NCBI GenBank assembly: GCA_038239195.1
Contig: JBBSEZ010000539.1
Location: forward strand, 1 to 5,961
Reading direction: 5' to 3'
Origin: JBBSEZ01 sp038239195
GTDB lineage: Bacteria > Planctomycetota > Planctomycetia > Gemmatales > Gemmataceae
Length of the DNA: 5,961 bases
Shown here: positions 1-5,680 of the stretch, piece after piece
Numbering within the stretch: position 1 is the stretch's first letter
How the letters are laid out: every line of letters begins with the position of its first letter
Notes under the pieces: generated by a model
Told to the model about the DNA's origin: nothing
What the model saw: only the letters and a program-made list of their open reading frames with translations
Database searches by the model: none
Program-made: the position numbers and the translations under genes

Positions 1-132
1 AGGTCGAGGGTGAGCCGGCGGATGAGGGTGGCGTCGTCCGCCTGCGGGGCGGGCTTGACGTTCTCGTCCTTGAGCCGGGCGTCGAGGTAGTGGTCGATGG
101 CTTCGTGGCAAGGCCGGGCGGGCGGGAGCAGG
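1..132. repeat. Terminal direct repeat, left copy (132 bp)
   Basis: These 132 bases are identical, base for base and in the same orientation, to the last 132 bases of the window. The match begins at the first base of one copy and ends at the last base of the other, which is the signature of a contig whose two ends overlap because the template is circular or tandemly repeated. The repeat lies inside the DUF1549 coding sequence, covering roughly codons 25 to 69 on the minus strand. It has no inverted-repeat ends of its own and no resemblance to an insertion sequence. Confidence 0.97.
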
Positions 133-206
133 TCCGCGGCGATCGACAGCGGCCCGGCCGCCGCGAAGGCGGCCACGACGGCCAGGGTCAGGCGGAGCAT
201 CCTCAT
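1..206 (-). CDS. Secreted DUF1549 (PSD1-type) protein, N-terminal part
   Basis: The gene starts at the ATG at 206-204, preceded by an AGAGGAA ribosome binding site (214-220, minus strand) seven bases away. The first 24 residues are a clear signal peptide: MRMLRL, a hydrophobic Val/Ala-rich core, then a small-residue end at SIAA. From about residue 37 the text (IDHYLDARL, then DDATLIRRLTLDL) is the start of the DUF1549 domain. This domain occurs in large, mostly extracytoplasmic planctomycete proteins that often also carry DUF1553 and cytochrome-c-like domains; their biochemical role is not established. Here the coding sequence reaches the window edge at codon 69 and continues in the repeat copy at the right end. 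Full family members usually run to many hundreds of residues, so only the front is present. The call is by motif recognition. Confidence 0.85.
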   Translation of the reverse strand, partial: MRMLRLTLAVVAAFAAAGPLSIAADLLPPARPCHEAIDHYLDARLKDENVKPAPQADDATLIRRLTLD

Positions 207-223
207 CGTGAAGTTCCTCTGGC

Positions 224-283
224 GGACCGTTGCGGTCCTGTGCCCTCTTGCGGGGCCTGTCGGCGGGAGGCACCGTTGGTGCC
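224..283 (-). promoter_or_regulatory. Two small perfect stem-loops in the DUF1549 leader
   Basis: Two perfect 6-bp stems with 3-base loops lie 30 bases apart in the predicted untranslated leader: GGACCG-TTG-CGGTCC (224-238) and GGCACC-GTT-GGTGCC (269-283), given on the plus strand. On the transcribed strand both carry AACGGT running from the loop into the 3' arm. A third, weaker pairing, GAGAG (304-308) with CTCTC (319-323), lies further upstream. None is followed by a U-tract, so they are not terminators. They could be leader structure or binding sites. Short perfect hairpins are common in DNA this GC-rich, so function is unproven. Confidence 0.35.
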
Positions 284-334
284 CTGGGGGGCAGGCTGGC
301 AGGGAGAGTACGTTTGCCCTCTCATTCCAGGAAC

Positions 335-364
335 ATGGTAGCACGGGGCGGGTAAAGTGGGCAA
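335..364 (-). promoter_or_regulatory. Candidate sigma70-like promoter for the DUF1549 gene
   Basis: On the minus strand TTGCCC (complement of 359-364) is followed after 18 bases by TACCAT (complement of 335-340). Both hexamers resemble -35 and -10 elements, and they stand in an otherwise gene-free stretch upstream of a well-formed start codon. Transcription from here would leave a leader of roughly 120 bases before the ATG at 206. Promoter consensus in planctomycetes is loosely defined, so this is a plausible reading only. Confidence 0.4.
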
Positions 365-470
365 CAAGATTTTTCGCAACGGTTTGGGGCGCGCGGCCCG
401 TGCCCTTCTCTGCGGAGGCGCGAGGGGGTAGACCTGGCGCGAAAAATCCTGGCCCGGAAGGAAAAGGCGC
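365..470. other. Gene-free upstream sequence
   Basis: No reading frame here looks like a protein. Together with the leader at 207-364 it forms the gap between the divergent DUF1549 gene and the short ORF at 471. The only local feature is a small A/T-rich patch (around 366-380) in otherwise GC-rich DNA. I see no terminator or repeat. Confidence 0.5.
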
Positions 471-608
471 GTGGGCAGGACACGCGCGCAGGAGGCCCTG
501 CGGCGCGGGTACGAGCAGGCCGCCCGGGACTACCTGGCCAGCTTGCCGCTGGAGCGTTTCACGGAAGTAAGGACGATGACGAGAACTTGGCTGCGGTCAT
601 CGATTTAG
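471..608 (+). pseudogene. Short ORF (45 aa), possible remnant of a planctomycete Uma2-like gene
   Basis: A GTG at 471, eight bases after an AAGGA, opens a 45-codon frame ending with TAG at 606-608. Its first 31 residues look like real helical protein (RRGYEQAARDYLASLPLERF, Arg/Ala/Glu-rich), and their codons favour G or C in third position. From memory, similar 'YEQAARDYLASLP' openings occur at the front of Uma2-like (DUF820) proteins that are very numerous in Gemmata-type genomes. The resemblance is a weak recollection and should be searched. After about residue 33 the text loses this character and the frame ends quickly, as if the rest of a gene had been lost. It could equally be a genuine small protein or chance. 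Confidence 0.3.
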
Positions 609-917
609 CCACTTGATACCGCGACTGGATCGTTAGCCAGAAGTGATGCACTGCAAGGACCGCGTTTTATCTTGGCCGGAGGGCGCGGGCGAGTTTGCAA
701 GGGAGGGCGGCCCCGGTCAGCCGGCGGGGCGTGCTGGGGCGCCAGGCCCGCGCTCGACATCGCAGCCCGTATTGGGGTGCGCACGCGCCTCTCCTGGCCA
801 CTCTACGAAGTGGGGCCCTCTGTGGACGTCGATCCGTCCGTCTCGTAGAACATCCCTATCACAGATCGGGCGGCCTGGTGATACCAAACATCAAGCTGCC
901 GCGCCGGGCGGGCCGCG
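609..917. other. About 300 bp with no recognisable gene
   Basis: Frames open in this stretch on either strand give low-complexity Arg/Gly/Pro/Ala text without any domain I recognise, and no start has a convincing ribosome binding site. A small imperfect inverted repeat, CCACT (798-802) with AGTGG (809-813), is present but unremarkable. No promoter can be named with confidence for the ORF at 918. The stretch is best read as intergenic or eroded sequence. Confidence 0.5.
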
Positions 918-1232
918 ATGAAGAAACGGTTTTCCTACATCCTGATGGTCCTTCTCGCGGCATCGGCCGCGCTGGACGACCAATGCGCCGCCGCCACCCC
1001 CTGCCCTGACGACGACGTGCTGGCCGCCCGGAACAACGACTTCACCCGCTCGGCCCCCCGGCACCCGCACAGCAATTCGCGGAAGGGCGCCGAACCGCTG
1101 CCCGGCGGCCTGGGCGCCCTTGTTGCCCTCTCGTCCACGCCCGCCCTCCACTGGGGCGGGCCGCTGGGACAAGGCTCTTGCCAACCGGCCCGGCCCCCCC
1201 TCCTCTATCTCCTCATGTCCCTGCAACGATGA
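918..1232 (+). CDS. Hypothetical small exported protein (104 aa)
   Basis: I do not recognise the family. The ATG at 918 begins MKKRFSYILMVLLAASAALD, a textbook n-region of positive charges followed by a hydrophobic stretch, so a signal peptide or single membrane anchor is likely. The rest is acidic then Pro/Gly-rich (PDDDVLAARNNDF around residues 30-42) with two Cys near residues 23 and 29, and ends with LLYLLMSLQR. By hand count roughly 84% of codons end in G or C, which supports coding, but there is no clear Shine-Dalgarno sequence before the start and overlapping frames are open on the other strand. The protein stands alone, with a gap of more than 200 bases to the csrA remnant. It could be a short planctomycete-specific exported protein or a decayed front end of a longer one. 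Confidence 0.5.
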   Translation: MKKRFSYILMVLLAASAALDDQCAAATPCPDDDVLAARNNDFTRSAPRHPHSNSRKGAEPLPGGLGALVALSSTPALHWGGPLGQGSCQPARPPLLYLLMSLQR

Positions 1233-1449
1233 GCGCCCCTCGCTGAGGGCCTCGCGAACGCGCGTCCGGCGGGCAGCCCTGCGCTCTTCGCTCGTGCCCC
1301 GCTCCCGTACGCCGCGATCGAACAAGGCCCTCGGTCATCGGCCGGGCAGCACGGCCCGGGAGCGATCGAGTTGCGCGTGGGCTTGCTGATTTTGGTGGAC
1401 AGCTCGCTGGAGGGGGCCCTGCGGAAAGACTTCAGCAAAAGGACGAATC

Positions 1450-1590
1450 ATGCCGGCGCTGAGTCGCAAGCTCCGCGAACAGGTCGTGATCGGTGACGGT
1501 TGAGTTGGTCTTCGAGCGAGTGCTGGGCACATCAGGCCAGCAGGCGTTCGGGGAGCGTGGCGGCAAGGTAGCGCGAGCGGCGGAGCGATT
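1450..1590 (+). pseudogene. csrA: Decayed csrA (carbon storage regulator) remnant
   Basis: The ATG at 1450 has an AAAAGGA ribosome binding site (1437-1443) six bases upstream and opens MPALSRKLREQVVIGDG, then stops with TGA at 1501-1503. CsrA proteins, about 60-70 residues long, begin M-x-V-L-S-R-K with E-x-I-x-I-G-D following, so the match over the first 16 residues is strong. One base out of phase, from 1493, the text continues VTVELVFERVLG, which lines up with the CsrA core 'VTV...V.G..VRLGI'. A further shift gives 'RPAGVR', like the 'AP.GV.V.R' end. The gene therefore looks broken by at least one and probably two frameshifts. Normal CsrA binds GGA motifs in mRNA leaders and controls translation. 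As written this copy would make only a 17-residue peptide. The position of the far end is a guess. Confidence 0.65.
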
Positions 1591-1611
1591 GCCCTGGACG
1601 GTAGTGATAAC

Positions 1612-1617
1612 GGAGGG
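1612..1617 (+). promoter_or_regulatory. Ribosome binding site fixing the SulP start
   Basis: GGAGGG sits seven bases before the ATG at 1625. It decides the start: the same frame is open upstream to a GTG at 1493, but the extra 44 residues are csrA-remnant sequence, have no such site and do not belong to the SulP family. Confidence 0.8.
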
Positions 1618-1624
1618 ATCAGCC

Positions 1625-3886
1625 ATGACACCGAGCAGCGGGGCGGCACCGCCGACCTGGGCGCGAGACCTCACGGCCGGCCTGGTGGTGTTCCTCGTGG
1701 CCCTGCCCCTGTGCCTGGGGGTGGCGCTCGCGTCCAACGCCCCGCTGTTCGCGGGGGTGCTGGCCGGGATCGTCGGCGGTATCCTGGTGGGGACGTTGAG
1801 CGGGTCGCACACCAGCGTCAGCGGCCCCGCCGCCGGCTTGACGGCGATCGTGGCCGCCCAGATCGCCTCCCTCGGGTCGTTCCCGGCGTTCCTGCTGGCG
1901 GTGGTCCTCGCGGGGGTGATCCAAATCGGCCTGGGACTGGCCAGGGCCGGGTCCATCGCCGCCTTCTTCCCGTCCAGCGTGATCAAGGGCCTGCTGGCCG
2001 CGATCGGGATGATCCTCATCCTGAAACAGATCCCCCACGTCCTGGGCCACGACCCCGACCCGCAGGGGGACATGGCCTTCTGGCAGCCGGACGACGAGAA
2101 CACGTTCTCCGAGCTCGCCCGAACGATCGGGGGCGTGCAGCTCGGCGCGGCCGCGCTCGGCCTTGTGTCGATCACCGTGCTGGTGCTGTGGGGCAGGTGG
2201 AGGCCCCTGAAGCAGTCGCCCGTCCCCGCCCCCCTGGCCGTGGTGCTGCTGGGCGTCGGGGCTACCCTGTGGTTCCGCCGCCTCGGCGAGCCGTGGCTCA
2301 TCGAGCCCAGCCACCTCGTCCGGGTGCCGGTGGCCGACAGCGCGGCCGGGTTTTTCCGGTTCCTGCAGTCGCCCGACTTCTCCCAGTGGTCCAACCCGGC
2401 GGTGTACGCCGCGGCGGCAACGATCGCCGCCGTGGCCTCGCTGGAGACGCTGCTGAACCTGGCGGCGATCGACAAGATCGACCCGCGCCAGCGCACCTCG
2501 CTCCCGAGCCGGGAGCTGCTGGCCCAGGGCATCGGGAACGTCGCCGCCGGGCTGATCGGCGGGCTCCCGGTGACGTCGGTCGTCGCCCGCAGTTCCGTGA
2601 ACATCAACGCCGGGGGCAGGACGAAGCTCGCGACGATCATTCACGGGGCCTTGCTGCTGGTCAGCGTCGCGCTCCTGCCCGTGTGGCTGAACCTGATCCC
2701 GCTGTCCTGCCTGGCGGCGATCCTGCTGGTCACGGGGGCCAAACTGGCCAGCCCGGCGCTCGTGAAGCGGATGTGGGACGAGGGGCGCTACCAGTTCATC
2801 CCCTTCGCGCTGACCGTGGCGGCCATCGTCCTGACCGACCTGCTGGTCGGCGTCCTGATCGGGTTGGCGGTGAGCCTCGGCTTCATCCTCAACAGCAACC
2901 TGCGCCGCCCGATCCGCCGCTTCGTGGAGAAGCACCTGGGCGGCGACGTGCTGCACGTCGAGCTGGCCAACCAGGTGAGCTTCCTGAACCGCGCCGCCCT
3001 GCACAAGGTGTTGGACGAGGCCCCCCCCGGCGGGCACGTGCTGCTCGACGCGCAGGGCACCGACTACATCGACCCGGACGTGCTCGACCTGATCCGGGAC
3101 TTCAAGGAGCAGACCGGGCCGGCGCGGGGCGTGGAGGTGAGCTTGCTCGGGTTCCGGAGCAAGTATCAGCTCCGGGACCAGATCCAGTACGTGGACTACT
3201 CCACGCGCGAGCTCCAGGCCGCGGTCACCCCGCGGCAGGTGCTGCAAATCCTGAAGGACGGGCACGAGCGGTTCCTCACGGGCCAACGCCTAACTCGCGA
3301 CCTCGGCCGCCAGGTGAGTGCGACGGCCGCCGGGCAGCACCCGCTGGCCGTCGTGCTCAGCTGCATCGACTCCCGCACCCCCGCCGAGCTGATCTTCGAC
3401 CTGGGGGTGGGAGACGTCTTCAGCGTCCGCATCGCCGGGAACGTGACGAGCCGGAAGGTGCTGGGGAGCGTCGAGTACGGGTGCGCGGTCTCCGGGGCGA
3501 AGCTGGTCCTCGTGATGGGGCACACGCGGTGCGGTGCGGTGACCGCGGCCATCGATCTGGTCCGCGATGGCCGGACGGCAGCCGAGGCCACCGGCTGCGA
3601 GCACCTCGGTGACGTCATCCTGGACGTCCAGCAATCGATCGAGCAGGCCGTATCCCGGGGCGCCGACCCGTCGGCGGGCAAGAAGGAATCGTTCGTCAAC
3701 GTCGTGGCCGTCCTGAACGTCTTGCGTGTGGTCGAAATCATGCGCCGGGAGCGCGGGACGCTCTCCCGGCTCGTCCGAGAGGGGAGGATCGCCATCGTGG
3801 GGGCGATGTATGACGTCACCAGCGGGAAAATCGAGTTCCTGACGGGCGCCGAGGACAAGCAGGAGCAACACCCGGAACCTGCTTGA
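1625..3886 (+). CDS. Bifunctional SulP anion transporter / beta-carbonic anhydrase fusion
   Basis: This intact 753-residue protein has three parts. Residues about 12-425 are a SulP (SLC26-type, TC 2.A.53) membrane domain: DLTAGLVVFLVALPLCLGVA at the start, SLETLLNL at 272 followed by DKIDP at 283, PVTSVVARSSVNINAGG from 315, and many hydrophobic spans. Residues about 440-510 resemble a STAS domain (LLDAQGTDYIDPDVLDLI), normally cytoplasmic and regulatory. Residues about 545-740 are a beta-carbonic anhydrase with a full active site: Cys580, the Asp582/Arg584 dyad in CIDSR, and the His633/Cys636 zinc ligands in GHTRCGAV. Such fusions are known in bacteria, and the usual reading is that transport of bicarbonate or a related anion across the inner membrane is coupled to CO2/HCO3- interconversion on the cytoplasmic face. 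The substrate is not proven by sequence. No operon partner is evident: the neighbours on both sides are remnants. Codon use is uniform with no frameshift, in contrast to those neighbours. Confidence 0.95.
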   Translation: MTPSSGAAPPTWARDLTAGLVVFLVALPLCLGVALASNAPLFAGVLAGIVGGILVGTLSGSHTSVSGPAAGLTAIVAAQIASLGSFPAFLLAVVLAGVIQIGLGLARAGSIAAFFPSSVIKGLLAAIGMILILKQIPHVLGHDPDPQGDMAFWQPDDENTFSELARTIGGVQLGAAALGLVSITVLVLWGRWRPLKQSPVPAPLAVVLLGVGATLWFRRLGEPWLIEPSHLVRVPVADSAAGFFRFLQSPDFSQWSNPAVYAAAATIAAVASLETLLNLAAIDKIDPRQRTSLPSRELLAQGIGNVAAGLIGGLPVTSVVARSSVNINAGGRTKLATIIHGALLLVSVALLPVWLNLIPLSCLAAILLVTGAKLASPALVKRMWDEGRYQFIPFALTVAAIVLTDLLVGVLIGLAVSLGFILNSNLRRPIRRFVEKHLGGDVLHVELANQVSFLNRAALHKVLDEAPPGGHVLLDAQGTDYIDPDVLDLIRDFKEQTGPARGVEVSLLGFRSKYQLRDQIQYVDYSTRELQAAVTPRQVLQILKDGHERFLTGQRLTRDLGRQVSATAAGQHPLAVVLSCIDSRTPAELIFDLGVGDVFSVRIAGNVTSRKVLGSVEYGCAVSGAKLVLVMGHTRCGAVTAAIDLVRDGRTAAEATGCEHLGDVILDVQQSIEQAVSRGADPSAGKKESFVNVVAVLNVLRVVEIMRRERGTLSRLVREGRIAIVGAMYDVTSGKIEFLTGAEDKQEQHPEPA

Positions 3887-3887
3887 C

Positions 3888-3936
3888 CCCACGCGGGTGG
3901 GCCTCCGCGGGCGGCGGGCTGAGTGGCGGGCCCGCC
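3888..3936 (+). terminator. GC-rich hairpins after the SulP-carbonic anhydrase gene
   Basis: Directly after the stop codon CCCAC (3888-3892) can pair with GTGGG (3897-3901). A stronger 7-bp stem follows, GGCGGGC (3913-3919) with GCCCGCC (3930-3936). The second arm overlaps a 12-base perfect palindrome, GGCGGGCCCGCC (3925-3936). Neither hairpin has a trailing T-tract, so this is not a classical intrinsic terminator. The position suits 3'-end structure for the transcript, but GC-rich pairings arise easily here. Confidence 0.3.
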
Positions 3937-4045
3937 CTCGACGCCATCCGGGGCCGGGGCTGAGCCCGACCCGGGCTCTCTGTTCCCCGCCGCGCCGAGG
4001 GCCGCCGGTCAAGGGCCTGGCCGCGACGAGGGCGGGGAGCTTCCC

Positions 4046-4186
4046 CCACTCGAATACGCGATCGCGGAACTACGCGTGTCGCTGGTGATCGTGCTCGGCC
4101 ATTCCAACTGGGGGGCCGTCAAGTCGGCGCTGAAGCACGTCAACGCCAAGGACGCCTTGCCTGGGGCTATCGACGACCTGGTCCCG
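4046..4186 (+). pseudogene. Fragment of a second beta-carbonic anhydrase, zinc-ligand Cys replaced by Trp
   Basis: Read in the frame with codons starting at 4049, the translation runs LEYAIAELRV, then SLVIVLGHSNWGAVKSALKH, then LPGAIDDLV. This is the middle of a beta-carbonic anhydrase: the family has a 'S.EYA...L....I.V.GHS.CGAV.AA' core followed by a 'L...I..L' helix. The HxxC zinc motif here reads His-Ser-Asn-Trp, with TGG at 4109-4111 where TGC or TGT is expected. The upstream part with the CxDSR motif is absent, there is no start codon of its own, and the text after 4186 is no longer carbonic anhydrase. The fragment shares only about 40% of residues by eye with the same region of the intact fused domain and resembles stand-alone enzymes more, so it is unlikely to be a recent copy of it. 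It is read as a dead gene. Confidence 0.7.
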
Positions 4187-4191
4187 AATGC

Positions 4192-4220
4192 TTGCGTCTC
4201 GCGCAGGTCGGCGGTACGAT
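4192..4220 (+). promoter_or_regulatory. Candidate sigma70-like promoter for the NHL-Ldh_2 pair
   Basis: TTGCGT (4192-4197) and TACGAT (4215-4220) are separated by exactly 17 bases, close to the ideal -35/-10 spacing. The start of transcription would fall near 4227, about 40 bases before the ATG at 4266. The position, just after the carbonic anhydrase remnant and just before a gene with a good ribosome binding site, fits well. No operator could be recognised around it. Confidence 0.5.
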
Positions 4221-4265
4221 CTTCCGGGCCGCGAGCCACCCTCCACCGATCGGGAAAGGCCCACG

Positions 4266-5298
4266 ATGGACGAATCAACGCGCGTGATGACCCGGAACGC
4301 GAGCGTCGGTCAGCCCCCCTTCCGCTACCGCGTCGATCTCCGTTGGGCGAAGTTCCCCGGCGACGGGCCCGACGGGGAGGCCGTCGCCGTGGCTGCGACC
4401 GGCGCGACCGCGTCTTCGTCTTCCTGCGCGGCCCTCACCCGGTGCGCATCTACGAGCCCGACGGGACGTTCGTGGCGGCATGGGGCGAGGGGGCGTTCGT
4501 CCGGCCGCACGGCATCTTCATCGGCCCCGACGACACCGTCTACTGCACCGACGACTTCGGCCACACCGTCCGCGCCTTCACCCCCGAGGGCCGGCCGCTC
4601 CTGACGCTGGGGACGAGCGGGCGCCCCTCCGACACCGGGGCCACCAGCATCGACTACCGGACGATCCGCCACGCCGGCCCGCCGTTCAACTACCCGACCA
4701 ACCTGGCGCTGGGCCCGTCGGGCGACCTCTACGTCGCCGACGGCTACGGCAACGCGCGCGTCCACCGCTTCGCGCCCGATGGCCGGCTGCTGCAATCCTG
4801 GGGCGAGCCGGGGAGCGGTCCCGGTCAGTTTCAGATACCTCACGGCCTGGCCGTCGATGCGGACGGCACCGTGTACGTCGCGGACCGCGAGAATAGCCGG
4901 GTGCAGCTCTTCGCGGCCGAGGGCGCCTACCGGGGGGAGTGGGCCGACGTGGCCCGCCCCTGTCAGGTGTTCCTCGACCGCGGGTGCGGCTGGGTCTACG
5001 TGCCCGAGCTGGGCTTTCGCGCGGGGCTATGGCCCGGCACCGGCCCTGCCGCGCCGGGCGCTCCCGGGGGGCGGGTCAGCGTCTTCGACCGGAGCGGTGC
5101 CCTCCAGGCCCGCTGGGGCGGCGGCGACAGCCCTGTGCCCCGGGCGACTTCTTCGCGCCGCACGGCCTCTGCGTCGATTCGCGCGGCGACCTCTACGTCG
5201 CCGAGGTGGCCCTGTCGGCGGGCGGGCGCGCGGGGCTCGTGCCGGCCTCCTGCCACACGCTCCAGAAGTTCGTGCGCGAAGAGAGGACGAAGCCATGA
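4266..5298 (+). pseudogene. NHL-repeat beta-propeller protein, two frameshifts
   Basis: The start is the ATG at 4266, with GGGAAAGG (4252-4259) six bases before it. The protein reads in three pieces: MDESTRV to GEAVAVA in one frame (4266-4393); CDRRDRVFVFLRGPHPV through the propeller body to RWGGGDS (4394-5131) in the next; and CAPGDFFAPHGLCVDSRGD to REERTKP (about 5131-5298) in the third. Each join is explained by one missing base, near 4393 and near 5131. With both restored the gene is exactly 345 codons including the stop. Repeated blades of the type 'P.GLAVD.DGTVYVADREN.RVQ.F...G' mark an NHL propeller, as in peptidyl-alpha-hydroxyglycine amidating lyase and many planctomycete proteins. 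NHL propellers generally bind ligands or partners, and the role here is unknown. There is no signal peptide. It is either a recent pseudogene or a gene carrying two sequencing deletions; the ATGA coupling to the next gene suggests a formerly functional pair. Confidence 0.75.
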
Positions 5299-5667
5299 AC
5301 TTTCGACCGGAGCGTTTGCGCGAGCTCGCCTCTGCCATCTTCCGCGCGGCGGGCTGCCAGCCGGCCGAGGCCGAGCGTGTAGCGGCCCACCTGGTCGAAG
5401 CCAACCTGGTCGGGCACGATTCCCACGGCGTCATCCGCGTGCCGTCCTACGTCCAGTGGCTGCGCGACGGGAAGGTTCTCGCCAACCGCGACATTCAGGT
5501 CGTCTTCGAGAACGAGGCCCTCGCCGTCGTCGATGGGCAGTTCGGCTTCGGCCAGACCATCGGCGAGCAGGCGATGCGGCTGGGGATCGAGAAGTCGGCG
5601 AAGCACGGCGTGGCCGTGGTCGCCCTGCGCAACGCGGGCCACCTCGGGCGAATCGGCGACTGGCCCT
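5295..5667 (+). pseudogene. Ldh_2-family (malate/L-lactate-type) dehydrogenase, truncated by the breakpoint
   Basis: The ATG at 5295 overlaps the NHL stop as ATGA, with GAGAGGA (5281-5287) upstream, so the two genes are translationally coupled. The first 124 residues are typical of the Ldh_2 family of NAD(P)-dependent 2-hydroxyacid dehydrogenases (malate, L-lactate, ureidoglycolate, 2,3-diketogulonate types): an N-terminal helical region, then NLVGHDSHGVIRVPSY (residues 37-52, with the conserved His44), GQFGFGQTIGEQAM (81-94), and VALRNAGHLGRIGDW (109-123). The family is normally about 340-360 residues, so some two thirds, including most of the nucleotide-binding part, is missing. After GDWP the frame stays open but encodes antisense of the DUF1549 gene. 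In the closed circle the chimeric frame ends at 341, giving about 291 residues. The exact substrate cannot be told from this fragment. Confidence 0.85.
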
Positions 5668-5680
5668 TGAGGGCGGTAGC
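5664..5680. other. Breakpoint joining Ldh_2 and DUF1549 gene interiors
   Basis: Up to about 5663 the plus strand encodes Ldh_2 family sequence (GRIGDW). From about 5680 the minus strand encodes DUF1549 sequence (ELDAMLMAG read toward lower coordinates). Both families normally continue well past this point, so two unrelated coding sequences have been joined inside their reading frames. There is no insertion sequence, inverted repeat or obvious direct repeat at the join. Any short microhomology cannot be seen without the parental sequences. Confidence 0.75.

Noticed and set aside
1237..1249. CCCTC-GCT-GAGGG hairpin just after the ORF at 918-1232 as a terminator
   Set aside because: The stem is only 5 bp with no T-tract, and hairpins of this size are frequent by chance in such GC-rich sequence.
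1493..1624. A GTG at 1493 as an earlier start for the transporter
   Set aside because: The added 44 residues match the csrA remnant, not SulP proteins, and the GGAGGG site points to the ATG at 1625.
1432..3286. Long minus-strand frames opposite the SulP-carbonic anhydrase gene
   Set aside because: They are antisense shadows of a GC-rich gene: low-complexity Arg/Pro/Gly/Gln text, no domain and no ribosome binding site. The plus-strand protein has full family motifs.
1711..3612. A 633-codon plus-strand frame inside the transporter gene
   Set aside because: It is out of phase with the true gene and gives Arg/Pro/Gly-rich nonsense, as expected from high third-position GC.
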